Below are positions 23,780-36,200 of a stretch of 64,000 nt of DNA, piece after piece. The notes below the pieces were generated by a model. That model did no database searches. It was not told where the DNA came from and worked only from the letters and a program-made list of their open reading frames with translations. Made by a program: the position numbers and the translations under genes. The stretch is from Marthasterias glacialis (Eukaryota; Echinodermata; Asteroidea; Forcipulatida; Asteriidae). Numbering within the stretch: the first letter of the stretch is position 1; the number at the start of each line of letters is the position of its first letter. The stretch is taken from positions 28,120,495-28,184,494 of the forward strand of contig OU452225.1 in assembly GCA_911728455.2 (NCBI GenBank), written 5' to 3'.

Positions 23780-24773
23780 TTGTTTTCACTCTGTTACAGC
23801 TTCGTGTACAAAAGTGCCATTAGACATGCGTTTGAAGCGCATTCGGAGCAGCCCCGCTCCATGGTCGTTTCTAGGCGGAAGATGGCCCTGGCTGGCCAGG
23901 AAAACCAGATTTTCGGATGCAGGAATATGGCAGCTAACTGCAGGTACAAGAAATTTTTCTCTAGCCCCATTATTTCTGGAGTTATTGGCCGTGTCGCTGC
24001 CGACTTCTTTTTTCGGCTTTTTTTAATTTTATTTTTTTGCTGGCTTCGGTCCAGCACACACGTAGCGGCCTTAGCTATTGTTGACGTAAACACAGCATGG
24101 CCGTATGCCCTGGACATTTTCGGGGTGTCCTCACTCCGTGGTCCCTGGCATCCTCCCTATTTATCCCACAGCTGCAAGACCGGCATTTCCGGAAAGCCCA
24201 TGAGCAGGGCTTTCCAACAGTGTCGGACTTGTCGGTTTCCCGCCAATACTTTGGGAGATAGAGCTGTTTCTAAGTCTTGTTTTCACTCTGTTACAGCTTC
24301 GTGTACAAAAGTGCCATTAGACATGCGTTTGAAGCGCATTCGGAGCAGCCCCGCTCCATGGTCGTTTCTAGGCGGAAGATGGCCCTGGCTGGCCAGGAAA
24401 ACCAGATTTTCGGATGCAGGAATATGGCAGCTAACTGCAGGTACAAGAAATTTTTCTCTAGCCCCATTATTTCTGGAGTTATTGGCCGTGTCGCTGCCGA
24501 CTTCTTTTTTCGGCTTTTTTTAATTTTATTTTTTTGCTGGCTTCGGTCCAGCACACACGTAGCGGCCTTAGCTATTGTTGACGTAAACACAGCATGGCCG
24601 TATGCCCTGGACATTTTCGGGGTGTCCTCACTCCGTGGTCCCTGGCATCCTCCCCTTTTATCCCACAGCTCCAAGACCGGCATTTCCGGAAAGCCCATGA
24701 GCAGGGCTTTCCAACAGTGTCGGACTTGTCGGTTTCCCGCCAATACTTTGGGAGATAGAGCTGTTTCTAAGTC
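23780..24773. repeat. Recent single-monomer duplication (two near-identical copies)
   Basis: The monomers starting at 23780 and 24277 are the same through the ttttatttttttgc form of the A/T tract and the gacgtaAacac variant. They part only near the end of the second copy, which has cctcccCttttatc (about 24650-24660) where the first has the usual ccctatttatc, and tCcaag where the first has tGcaag. This is the smallest visible step of the array's turnover, a one-monomer gain. The gtaAacac variant reappears throughout the later subfamily. Confidence 0.85.
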
Positions 24774-25269
24774 TTGTTTTCACTCTGTTACAGCTTCGTG
24801 TACAAAAGTGCCATTAGACATGCGTTTGAAGCGCATTCGGAGCAGCCCCGCTCCATGGTCGTTTCTAGGCGGAAGATGGCCCTGGCTGGCCAGGAAAACC
24901 AGATTTCCGGATGCAGGAATATGGCAGCTAACTGCAGGTACAAGAAAATTTTCTCTAGCCCCATTATTTCTGGAGTGATGGGCCGTGTCGCTGCCGACTT
25001 CTTTTTCGGCTTTTTTTAATTTTAATTTTTTGCTGGCTTCGGTCCAGCACACACGTAGCGGCCTTGGCTATTGTTGACGTACACACAGCATGGCCGTATG
25101 CCCTGGACATTTTCGGGGTGTCCTCACTCCGTGGTCCCTGGCATCCTCCCTATTTATCCCACAGCTGCAAGACCGGCATTTCCGGAAAGCCCATGAGCAG
25201 GGCTTTCCAACAGTGTTGGACTTGTCAGTTTCCCGCAAATACTTTGGGAGATAGAGCTGTTTCTAAGTC
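24774..25269. repeat. Single monomer linking two HOR blocks (496 bp)
   Basis: This copy is of the R-like type with gatttCcgg, aagaaaAttttc and gtGatGggcc. One T is missing before cggc (cttctttttcggc), which gives 496 bp. It is followed by the ttgAtttcac type at 25270. The order 24277-24774-25270-25767 is echoed 3,975 bp downstream at 28252-28749-29246-29743, where the missing T is present. Confidence 0.8.
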
Positions 25270-28251
25270 TTGATTTCACTCTGTTACAGTTTCGTGTACA
25301 AAAGTGCCATTAGACATGCGTTTGAAGCGCATTCGGAGCAGCCCCGCTCCATGGTCGTTTCTAGGCGGAAGATGGCCCTGGCTGGCCAGGAAAACCAGAT
25401 TTTCGGATGCAGGAATATGGCAGCTAACTGCAGGTACAAGAAATTTTTCTCTAGCCCCATTATTTCTGGAGTTATTGGCCGTGTCGCTACCGACTTCTTT
25501 TTTCGGCTTTTTTTAATTTTAACTTTTTGCTGGCTTCGGTCCAGCACACACGTAGCGGCCTTAGCTATTGTTGACGTACACACAGCATGGCCGTATGCCC
25601 TGGACATTTTCGGGGTGTCCTCACTCCGTGGTCCCTGGCATCCTCCCCTATTATCCCACAGCTCCAAGACCGGCATTTCCGGAAAGCCCATGAGCAGGGC
25701 TTTCCAACAGTGTCGGACTTGTCGGTTTCCCGCCAATACTTTGGGAGATAGAGCTGTTTCTAAGTCTTGTTTTCACTCTGTTACAGCTTCGTGTACAAAA
25801 GTGCCATTAGACATGCGTTTGAAGCGCATTCGGAGCAGCCCCGCTCCATGGTCGTTTCTAGGCGGAAGATGGCCCTGGCTGGCCAGGAAAACCAGATTTC
25901 CGGATGCAGGAATATGGCAGCTAACTGCAGGTACAAGAAAATTTTCTCTAGCCCCATTATTTCTGGAGTGATGGGCCGTGTCGCTGCCGACTTCTTTTTT
26001 CGGCTTTTTTTAATTTTAATTTTTTGCTGGCTTCGGTCCAGCACACACGTAGCGGCCTTGGCTATTGTTGACGTACACACAGCATGGCCGTATGCCCTGG
26101 ACATTTTCGGGGTGTCCTCACTCCGTGGTCCCTGGCATCCTCCCTATTTATCCCACAGCTCCAAGACCAGCATTTCCGGAAAGCCCATGAGCAGGGCTTT
26201 CCAACAGTGTCGGACTTGTCGGTTTCCCGCCAATACTTTGGGAGATAGAGCTGTTTCTAAGTCTTGTTTTCACTCTGTTACAGCTTCGTGTACAAAAGTG
26301 CCATTAGACATGCGTTTGAAGCGCATTCGGAGCAGCCCCGCTCCATGGTCGTTTCTAGGCGGAAGATGGCCCTGGCTGGCCAGGAAAACCAGATTTTCGG
26401 ATGCAGGAATATGGCAGCTAACTGCAGGTACAAGAAATTTTTCTTTGGCCCCATTATTTTTGGAGTTATTGGCCGTGTCGCTGCCGACTTCTTTTTTCGG
26501 CTTTTTTTAATTTTAATTTTTTGCTGGCTTCGGTCCAGCACACACGTAGCGGCCTTAGCTATTGTTGACGTACACACAGCATGGCCGTATGCCCTGGACA
26601 TTTTCGGGGTGTCCTCACTCCGTGGTCCCTGGCATCCTCCCTATTTATCCCACAGCTGCAAGACCGGCATTTCCGGAAAGCCCATGAGCAGGGCTTTCCA
26701 ACAGTGTTGGACTTGTCAGTTTCCCGCAAATACTTTGGGAGATAGAGCTGTTTCTAAGTCTTGATTTCACTCTGTTACAGTTTCGTGTACAAAAGTGCCA
26801 TTAGACATGCGTTTGAAGCGCATTCGGAGCAGCCCCGCTCCATGGTCGTTTCTAGGCGGAAGATGGCCCTGGCTGGCCAGGAAAACCAGATTTTCGGATG
26901 CAGGAATATGGCAGCTAACTGCAGGTACAAGAAATTTTTCTCTAGCCCCATTATTTCTGGAGTTATTGGCCGTGTCGCTACCGACTTCTTTTTTCGGCTT
27001 TTTTTAATTTTAACTTTTTGCTGGCTTCGGTCCAGCACACACGTAGCGGCCTTAGCTATTGTTGACGTACACACAGCATGGCCGTATGCCCTGGACATTT
27101 TCGGGGTGTCCTCACTCCGTGGTCCCTGGCATCCTCCCCTTTTATCCCACAGCTCCAAGACCGGCATTTCCGGAAAGCCCATGAGCAGGGCTTTCCAACA
27201 GTGTCGGACTTGTCGGTTTCCCGCCAATACTTTGGGAGATAGAGCTGTTTCTAAGTCTTGTTTTCACTCTGTTACAGCTTCGTGTACAAAAGTGCCATTA
27301 GACATGCGTTTGAAGCGCATTCGGAGCAGCCCCGCTCCATGGTCGTTTCTAGGCGGAAGATGGCCCTGGCTGGCCAGGAAAACCAGATTTCCGGATGCAG
27401 GAATATGGCAGCTAACTGCAGGTACAAGAAAATTTTCTCTAGCCCCATTATTTCTGGAGTGATGGGCCGTGTCGCTGCCGACTTCTTTTTTCGGCTTTTT
27501 TTAATTTTAATTTTTTGCTGGCTTCGGTCCAGCACACACGTAGCGGCCTTGGCTATTGTTGACGTACACACAGCATGGCCGTATGCCCTGGACATTTTCG
27601 GGGTGTCCTCACTCCGTGGTCCCTGGCATCCTCCCTATTTATCCCACAGCTCCAAGACCAGCATTTCCGGAAAGCCCATGAGCAGGGCTTTCCAACAGTG
27701 TCGGACTTGTCGGTTTCCCGCCAATACTTTGGGAGATAGAGCTGTTTCTAAGTCTTGTTTTCACTCTGTTACAGCTTCGTGTACAAAAGTGCCATTAGAC
27801 ATGCGTTTGAAGCGCATTCGGAGCAGCCCCGCTCCATGGTCGTTTCTAGGCGGAAGATGGCCCTGGCTGGCCAGGAAAACCAGATTTTCGGATGCAGGAA
27901 TATGGCAGCTAACTGCAGGTACAAGAAATTTTTCTTTGGCCCCATTATTTTTGGAGTTATTGGCCGTGTCGCTGCCGACTTCTTTTTTCGGCTTTTTTTA
28001 ATTTTAATTTTTTGCTGGCTTCGGTCCAGCACACACGTAGCGGCCTTAGCTATTGTTGACGTACACACAGCATGGCCGTATGCCCTGGACATTTTCGGGG
28101 TGTCCTCACTCCGTGGTCCCTGGCATCCTCCCTATTTATCCCACAGCTGCAAGACCGGCATTTCCGGAAAGCCCATGAGCAGGGCTTTCCAACAGTGTCG
28201 GACTTGTCGGTTTCCCGCCAATACTTTGGGAGATAGAGCTGTTTCTAAGTC
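25270..28251. repeat. Three-monomer HOR, two copies (1,491 bp each)
   Basis: Starts 25270, 25767 and 26264 are repeated as 26761, 27258 and 27755. The order is the ttgAtttcac type with aaCtttttgc, then the gatttCcgg type with gtGatGggcc and gaccAgcatt, then the tttctTtGgcccc type. The copies look almost identical. A visible difference is cctcccCtAttatc at about 25643-25656 against cctcccCttttatc at about 27132-27145. The second copy ends with tGcaag and gtgtcGgac, where the first has gtgtTggac and cccgcAaatac, so the exit lies inside the third monomer. Confidence 0.88.
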
Positions 28252-29742
28252 TTGTTTTCACTCTGTTACAGCTTCGTGTACAAAAGTGCCATTAGACATG
28301 CGTTTGAAGCGCATTCGGAGCAGCCCCGCTCCATGGTCGTTTCTAGGCGGAAGATGGCCCTGGCTGGCCAGGAAAACCAGATTTTCGGATGCAGGAATAT
28401 GGCAGCTAACTGCAGGTACAAGAAATTTTTCTCTAGCCCCATTATTTCTGGAGTTATTGGCCGTGTCGCTGCCGACTTCTTTTTTCGGCTTTTTTTAATT
28501 TTATTTTTTTGCTGGCTTCGGTCCAGCACACACGTAGCGGCCTTAGCTATTGTTGACGTAAACACAGCATGGCCGTATGCCCTGGACATTTTCGGGGTGT
28601 CCTCACTCCGTGGTCCCTGGCATCCTCCCCTTTTATCCCACAGCTGCAAGACCGGCATTTCCGGAAAGCCCATGAGCAGGGCTTTCCAACAGTGTCGGAC
28701 TTGTCGGTTTCCCGCCAATACTTTGGGAGATAGAGCTGTTTCTAAGTCTTGTTTTCACTCTGTTACAGCTTCGTGTACAAAAGTGCCATTAGACATGCGT
28801 TTGAAGCGCATTCGGAGCAGCCCCGCTCCATGGTCGTTTCTAGGCGGAAGATGGCCCTGGCTGGCCAGGAAAACCAGATTTCCGGATGCAGGAATATGGC
28901 AGCTAACTGCAGGTACAAGAAAATTTTCTCTAGCCCCATTATTTCTGGAGTGATGGGCCGTGTCGCTGCCGACTTCTTTTTTCGGCTTTTTTTAATTTTA
29001 TTTTTTTGCTGGCTTCGGTCCAGCACACACGTAGCGGCCTTGGCTATTGTTGACGTACACACAGCATGGCCGTATGCCCTGGACATTTTCGGGGTGTCCT
29101 CACTCCGTGGTCCCTGGCATCCTCCCTATTTATCCCACAGCTGCAAGACCGGCATTTCCGGAAAGCCCATGAGCAGGGCTTTCCAACAGTGTTGGACTTG
29201 TCAGTTTCCCGCAAATACTTTGGGAGATAGAGCTGTTTCTAAGTCTTGATTTCACTCTGTTACAGTTTCGTGTACAAAAGTGCCATTAGACATGCGTTTG
29301 AAGCGCATTCGGAGCAGCCCCGCTCCATGGTCGTTTCTAGGCGGAAGATGGCCCTGGCTGGCCAGGAAAACCAGATTTTCGGATGCAGGAATATGGCAGC
29401 TAACTGCAGGTACAAGAAATTTTTCTCTAGCTCCATTATTTCTGGAGTTATTGGCCGTGTCGCTACCGACTTCTTTTTTCGGCTTTTTTTAATTTTAACT
29501 TTTTGCTGGCTTCGGTCCAGCACACACGTAGCGGCCTTAGCTATTGTTGACGTAAACACAGCATGGCCGTATGCCCTGGACATTTTCGGGGTGTCCTCAC
29601 TCCGTGGTCCCTGGCATCCTCCCCTTTTATCCCACAGCTCCAAGACCGGCATTTCCGGAAAGCCCATGAGCAGGGCTTTCCAACAGTGTCGGACTTGTCG
29701 GTTTCCCGCCAATACTTTGGGAGATAGAGCTGTTTCTAAGTC
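28252..29742. repeat. Block duplicate of 24277-25766 (shift 3,975 bp)
   Basis: The monomers at 28252, 28749 and 29246 follow the order and private variants of those at 24277, 24774 and 25270: ttttatttttttgc with gtaAacac and cctcccCtttta, then gatttCcgg with gtGatGggcc, then ttgAtttcac with aaCtttttgc. Differences are a ttttatttttttgc tract in the second monomer and ctagcTcc plus gtaAacac in the third. Variants shared with neighbours suggest local patch conversion. Confidence 0.8.
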
Positions 29743-32228
29743 TTGTTTTCACTCTGTTACAGCTTCGTGTACAAAAGTGCCATTAGACATGCGTTTGAAG
29801 CGCATTCGGAGCAGCCCCGCTCCATGGTCGTTTCTAGGCGGAAGATGGCCCTGGCTGGCCAGGAAAACCAGATTTCCGGATGCAGGAATATGGCAGCTAA
29901 CTGCAGGTACAAGAAAATTTTCTCTAGCCCCATTATTTCTGGAGTGATGGGCCGTGTCGCTGCCGACTTCTTTTTTCGGCTTTTTTTAATTTTAATTTTT
30001 TGCTGGCTTCGGTCCAGCACACACGTAGCGGCCTTGGCTATTGTTGACGTACACACAGCATGGCCGTATGCCCTGGACATTTTCGGGGTGTCCTCACTCC
30101 GTGGTCCCTGGCATCCTCCCTATTTATCCCACAGCTCCAAGACCAGCATTTCCGGAAAGCCCATGAGCAGGGCTTTCCAACAGTGTCGGACTTGTCGGTT
30201 TCCCGCCAATACTTTGGGAGATAGAGCTGTTTCTCAGTCTTGTTTTCACTCTGTTACAGCTTCGTGTACAAAAGTGCCATTAGACATGCGTTTGAAGCGC
30301 ATTCGGAGCAGCCCCGCTCCATGGTCGTTTCTAGGCGGAAGATGGCCCTGGCTGGCCAGGAAAACCAGATTTTCGGATGCAGGAATATGGCAGCTAACTG
30401 CATTTACAAGACATTTTTCTCTAGCCCCATTATTTTTGGAGTTTCTGGCCGTGTCGCTGCCGACTTCTTTTTTCGGCTTTTTTTTAATTTTAATTTTTTG
30501 CTGGCTTCGGTCCAGCACACACGTAGCGGCCTTAGCTATTGTTGACGTACACACAGCATGGCCGTATGCCCTGGACATTTTCGGGGTGTCCTCACTCCGT
30601 GGTCCCTGGCATCCTCCCTATTTATCCCATAGCTCCAAGACCGGCATTTCCGGAAAGCCCATGAGCAGGGCTTTCAAACAGTGTCCGACTTGTCGGTTTC
30701 CCGCCAATACTTTGGGAGATAGAGCTGTTTCTAAGTTTTGTTTTCACTCTGTTACAGCTTCGTGTACAAAAGTGCCATTAGACATGCGTTTGAAGCGCAT
30801 TCGGAGCAGCCCCGCTCCATGGTCGTTTCTAGGCGGAAGATGGCCCTGGCTGGCCAGGAAAACCAGATTTTCGGATGCAGGAATATGGCAGCTAACTGCA
30901 GGTACAATAAATTTTTCTCTGGCCCCATTATTTTTGGAGTTATTGGCCGTGTCGCTGCCGACTTCTTTTTTCGGCTTTTTTTAATTTTTATTTTTTGCTG
31001 GCTTCGGTCCAGCACACACGTAGCGGCCTTAGCTATTGTTGACGTACACACAGCATGGCCGTATGCCCTGGACATTTTCGGGGTGTCCTCACTCCGTGGT
31101 CCCTGGCATCCTCCCTATTTATCCCATAGCTCCAAGACCGGCATTTCCGGAAAGCCCATGAGCAGGGCTTTCAAACAGTGTCCGACTTGTCGGTTTCCCG
31201 CCAATACTTTGGGAGATAGAGCTGTTTCTAAGTTTTGTTTTCACTCTGTTACAGCTTCGTGTACAAAAGTGCCATTAGACATGCGTTTGAAGCGCATTCG
31301 GAGCAGCCCCGCTCCATGGTCGTTTCTAGGCGGAAGATGGCCCTGGCTGGCCAGGAAAACCAGATTTTCGGATGCAGGAATATGGCAGCTAACTGCAGGT
31401 ACAAGAAATTTTTCTCTAGCCCCATTATTTCTGGAGTTATTGGCCGTGTCGCTACCGACTTCTTTTTTCGGCTTTTTTTATTTTTTATTATTTGCTGGCT
31501 TCGGTCCAGCACACACGTAGCGGCCTTAGCTATTGTTGACGTACACACAGCATGGCCGTATGCCCTGGACATTTTCGGGGTGTCCTCACTCCGTGGTCCC
31601 TGGCATCCTCCCTATTTATCCCACAGCTCCAAGACCGGCATTTCCGGAAAGCCCATGAGCAGGGCTTTAAAACAGTGTCAGACTTGTCGGTTTCCCGCCA
31701 ATACTTTGGGAGATAGAGCTGTTTCTAAGTCTTGTTTTCACTCTGTTACAGCTTCGTGTACAAAAGTGCCATTCGACATGCGTTTGAAGCGCATTCGGAG
31801 CAGCCCTGCTCCATGGTCGTTTCTAGGCGGAAGATGGCCCTGGCTGGCCAGGAAAACCAGATTTTCGGATGCAGGAATATGGCAGCTAACTGCAGGTACA
31901 ATAAATTTTTCTCTGGCCCCATTATTTTTGGAGTTATTGGCCGTGTCGCTGCCGACTTCTTTTTTCGGCTTTTTTTAATTTTTATTTTTTGCTGGCTTCG
32001 GTCCAGCACACACGTAGCGGCCTTAGCTATTGTTGACGTACACACAGCAAGGCCGTATGCCCTGGACATTTTCGGGGTGTCCTCACTCCGTGGTCCCTGG
32101 CATCCTCCCTATTTATCCCACAGCTGCAAGACCGGCATTTCCGGAAAGCCCATGAGCAGGGCTTTCCAACAGTGTTGGACTTGTCAGTTTCCCGCCAATA
32201 CTTTGGGAGATAGAGCTGTTTCTAAGTC
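29743..32228. repeat. Long-range echo of 18809-20797 (about 10.9 kb apart)
   Basis: Monomers start at 29743, 30240, 30738, 31235 and 31732. The first two match 18809 and 19306 at 10,934 bp, including actgcaTTtac, ttctCagtc and the extra T (498 bp). The 30738 copy is a hybrid: it begins with the P-type aagtTttg, carries the Q-type body (caaTaaattt, ctctGgcccc) and ends with S-type variants (cccaTagctcc, gtgtcCgac). The 31235 and 31732 copies then resume P and Q at a shift of about 11,431 bp, so one monomer was gained here. Confidence 0.82.
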
Positions 32229-33223
32229 TTGTTTTCACTCTGTTACAGCTTCGTGTACAAAAGTGCCATTAGACATGCGTTTGAAGCGCATTCGGAGCAG
32301 CCCCGCTCCATGGTCGTTTCTAGGCGGAAGATGGCCCCGGCTGACCAGGAAAACCAGATTTTCGGATGCAGGGATATGGCAGCTAACTGCAAGTACAAGA
32401 AATCTTTCTCTAGCCCCATTATTTCTGGAGTTATTGGCCGTGTCGCTGCCGACTTCTTTTTTTTCGGCTTTTTTTAATTTTAATTTTTTGCTGGCTTCGG
32501 TTCAGCACACACGTAGCGGCCTTGGCTATTGTTCACGTACACACAGCATGGCCGTATGCCCTCGACATTTTCGGGGTGTCCTCACTCCGTGGTCCCTGGC
32601 ATCCTCCCTATTTATCCCACAGCTGCAAGACCGGCATTTCCAGAAAGCCCATGAGCAGGGCTTTCCAACAGTGTCCGACTTGTCAGTTTCCCGCCAATAC
32701 TTTGGGAGATAGAGCTGTTTCTAAGTCTTGTTTTCACTCTGTTACAGCTTCGTGTACAAAAGTGCCATTAGACATGCGTTTGAAGCGCATTCGGAGCAGC
32801 CCCGCTCCATGGTCGTTTCTAGGCGGAAGATGGCCCCGGCTGGCCAGGAAAACCAGATTTTCGGATGCAGGAATATGGCAGCTAACTGCAGGTACAAGAA
32901 ATTTTTCTCTAGCCCCATTATTTCTGGAGTTATTGGCCGTGTCGCTGCCGACTTCTTTTTTCGGCTTTTTTTAATTTTAATTTTTGCTGGCTTCGGTCCA
33001 GCACACACGTAGCGGCCTTAGCTATTGTTGACGTACACACAGCATGGCCGTATGCCCTGGACATTTTCGGGGTGTCCTCACTCCGTGGTCCCTGGCATCC
33101 TCCCTATTTATCTCACAGCTCCAAGACCGGCATTTCCGGAAAGCCCATGAGCAGGGCTTTCCAACAGTGTCCGACTTGTCAGTTTCCCGGCAATACTTTG
33201 GGAGATAGAGTTGTTTCTAAGTC
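32229..33223. repeat. Transition monomers into the 'CCCCGG / TTCAGC' subfamily
   Basis: Two monomers start at 32229 and 32728. Here the variants that mark the next 29 kb appear together for the first time: ggcccCggctg (about 32334), gcaGggatatgg, cggtTcagc (about 32508) and gttCacgtac (about 32531). The 32229 copy is 499 bp long because of two extra T residues before cggc, and it has private ctgAccagg, tgcaAgtac and aatCtttc. The 32728 copy already lacks some of the new variants (gttgacgtac, cggtCcagc), so the new set mixes with the old one at this edge. Confidence 0.85.
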
Positions 33224-36200
33224 TTGTTTTCACTCTGTTACAGCTTCGTGTACAAAAGTGCCATTAGACATGCGTTTGAAGAGCATTCGGAGCAGCCCCG
33301 CTCCATGGTCGTTTCTAGGCGGAAGATGGCCCTGGCTGGCCAGGAAAACCAGATTTTCGGATGCAGGAATATGGCAGCTAACTGCAGGTACAAGAATTTT
33401 TTCTCTAGCCCCATTATTTCTGGAGTTATTGGCCGTGTCGCTGCCGACTTCTTTTTTCGGCTTTTTTAATTTTAATTTTTTGCTGGCTTCGGTTCAGCAC
33501 ACACGTAGCGGCCTTGGCTATTGTTCACGTACACACAGCATGGCCGTATGCCCTGGACATTTTCGGGGTGTCCTCACTCCTTGGTCCCTGGCATCCTCCC
33601 TATTTATCTCACAGCTGCAAGACCGGCATTTCCGGAAAGCCCATGAGCAGGGCTTTCCAACAGTGTCCGACTTGTCAGTTTCCCGCCAATACTTTGGGAG
33701 ATAGAGCTGTTTCTAAGTCTTGTTTTCACTCTGTTACAGCTTCGTGTACAAAAGTGCCATTAGACATGCGTTTGAAGCGCATTCGGAGCAGCCCCGCTCC
33801 ATGGTCGTTTCTAGGCGGAAGATGGCCCCGGCTGGCCAGGAAAACCAGATTTTCGGATGCAGGGATATGGCAGCTAACTGCAGGTACAAGAAATTTTTCT
33901 CTAGCCCCATTATTTCTGGAGTTATTGGCCGTGTCGCTGCCGACTTCTTTTTTCGGCTTTTTTTAATTTTAATTTTTTGCTGGTTTCGGTTCAGCACACA
34001 CGTAGCGGCCTTGGCTATTGTTCACGTACACACAGCATGGCCGTATGCCCTCGACATTTTCGGGGTGTCCTCACTCCGTGGTCCCTGGCATCCTCCCTAT
34101 TTATCCCACAGCTGCAAGACCGGCATTTCCGGAAAGCCCATGAGCAGGGCTTTCCAACAGTGTCCGACTTGTCAGTTTCCCGGCAATACTTTGGGAGATA
34201 GAGCTGTTTCTAAGTCTTGTTTTCACTCTGTTACAGCTTCGTGTACAAAAGTGCCATTAGACATGCGTTTGAAGCGCATTCGGAGCAGCCCCGCTCCATG
34301 GTCGTTTCTAGGCGGAAGATGGCCCTGGCTGGCCAGGAAAACCAGATTTTCGGATGCAGGGATATGGCAGCTAACAGCAGGTACAAGAAATTTTTCTCTA
34401 GACCCATTATTTCTGGAGTTATTGGCCGTGTCGCTGCCGACTTCTTTTTTCGGCTTTTTTTAATTTTATTTTTTTGCTGGCTTCGGTCCAGCACACACGT
34501 AGCGGCCTTAGCTATTGTTGACGTAAACACAGCATGGCCGTATGCCCTGGACATTTTCGGGGTGTCCTCACTCCGTGGTCCCTGGCATCCTCCCTATTTA
34601 TCCCACAGCTGCAAGGCCGGCATTTCCGGAAAGCCCATGAGCAGGGCTTTCCAACAGTGTCCGACTTGTCAGTTTCCCGGCAATACTTTGGGAGATAGAG
34701 CTGTTTCTAAGTCTTGTTTTCACTCTGTTACAGCTTCGTGTACAAAAGTGCCATTAGACATGCGTTTGAAGCGCATTCGGAGCAGCCCCGCTCCATGGTC
34801 GTTTCTAGGCGGAAGATGGCCCCGGCTGGCCAGGAAAACCAGATTTTCGGATGCAGGGATATGGCAGCTAACTGCAGGTACAAGAAATTTTTCTCTAGCC
34901 CCATTATTTCTGGAGTTATTGGCCGTGTCGCTGCCGACTTCTTTTTTCGGCTTTTTTAATTTTAATTTTTTGCTGGCTTCGGTTCAGCACACACGTAGCG
35001 GCCTTGGCTATTGTTCACGTACACACAGCATGGCCGTATGCCCTGGACATTTTCGGGGTGTCCTCACTCCGTGGTCCCTGGCATCCTCCCTATTTATCCC
35101 ACAGCTGCAAGACCGACATTTCCAGAAAGCCCATGAGCAGGGCTTTCCAACAGTGTCCGACTTGTCAGTTTCCCGGCAATACTTTGGGAGATAGAGCTGT
35201 TTCTAAGTCTTGTTTTCACTCTGTTACAGCTTCGTGTACAAAAGTGCCATTAGACATGCGTTTGAAGCGCATTCGGAGCAGCCCCGCTCCATGGTCGTTT
35301 CTAGGCGGAAGATGGCCCTGGCTGGCCAGGAAAACCAGATTTTCGGATGCAGGGATATGGCAGCTAACTGCAGGTACAAGAAATTTTTCTCTAGCCCCAT
35401 TATTTCTGGAGTTATTGGCCGTGTCGCTGCCGACTTCTTTTTTCGGCTTTTTTTAATTTTAATTTTTTGCTGGCTTCGGTTCAGCACACACGTAGCGGCC
35501 TTGGCTATTGTTCACGTACACACAGCATGGCCGTATGCCCTGGACATTTTCGGGGTGTCCTCACTCCGTGGTCCCTGGCATCCTCCCTATTTATCCCACA
35601 GCTGCAAGACCGGCATTTCCAGAAAGCCCATAAGCAGGGCTTTCCAACAGTGTCCGATTGTCAGTTTCCCGGCAATACTTTGGGAGATAGAGCTGTTTCT
35701 AAGTCTTGTTTTCACTCTGTTACAGCTTCGTGTACAAAAGTGCCATTAGACATGCGTTTGAAGCGCATTCGGAGCAGCCCCGCTCCATGGTCGTTTCTAG
35801 GCGGAAGATGGCCCCGGCTGGCCAGGAAAACCAGATTTTCGGATGCAGGAATATGGCAGCTAACTGCAGGTACAAGAAATTTTTCTCTAGCCCCATTATT
35901 TCTGGAGTTATTGGCCGTGTCGCTGCCGACTTCTTTTTTCGGCTTTTTTTAATTTTAATTTTTTGCTGGCTTCGGTTCAGCACACACGTAGCGGCCTTAG
36001 CTATTGTTGACGTAAACACAGCATGGCCGTATGCCCTGGACATTTTCGGGGTGTCCTCACTCCGTGGTCCCTGGCATCCTCCCTATTTATCCCACAGCTG
36101 CAAGACCGGCATTTCCGGAAAGCCCATGAGCAGGGCTTTCCAACAGTGTCCGACTTGTCAGTTTCCCGGCAATACTTTGGGAGATAGAGCTGTTTCTAAG

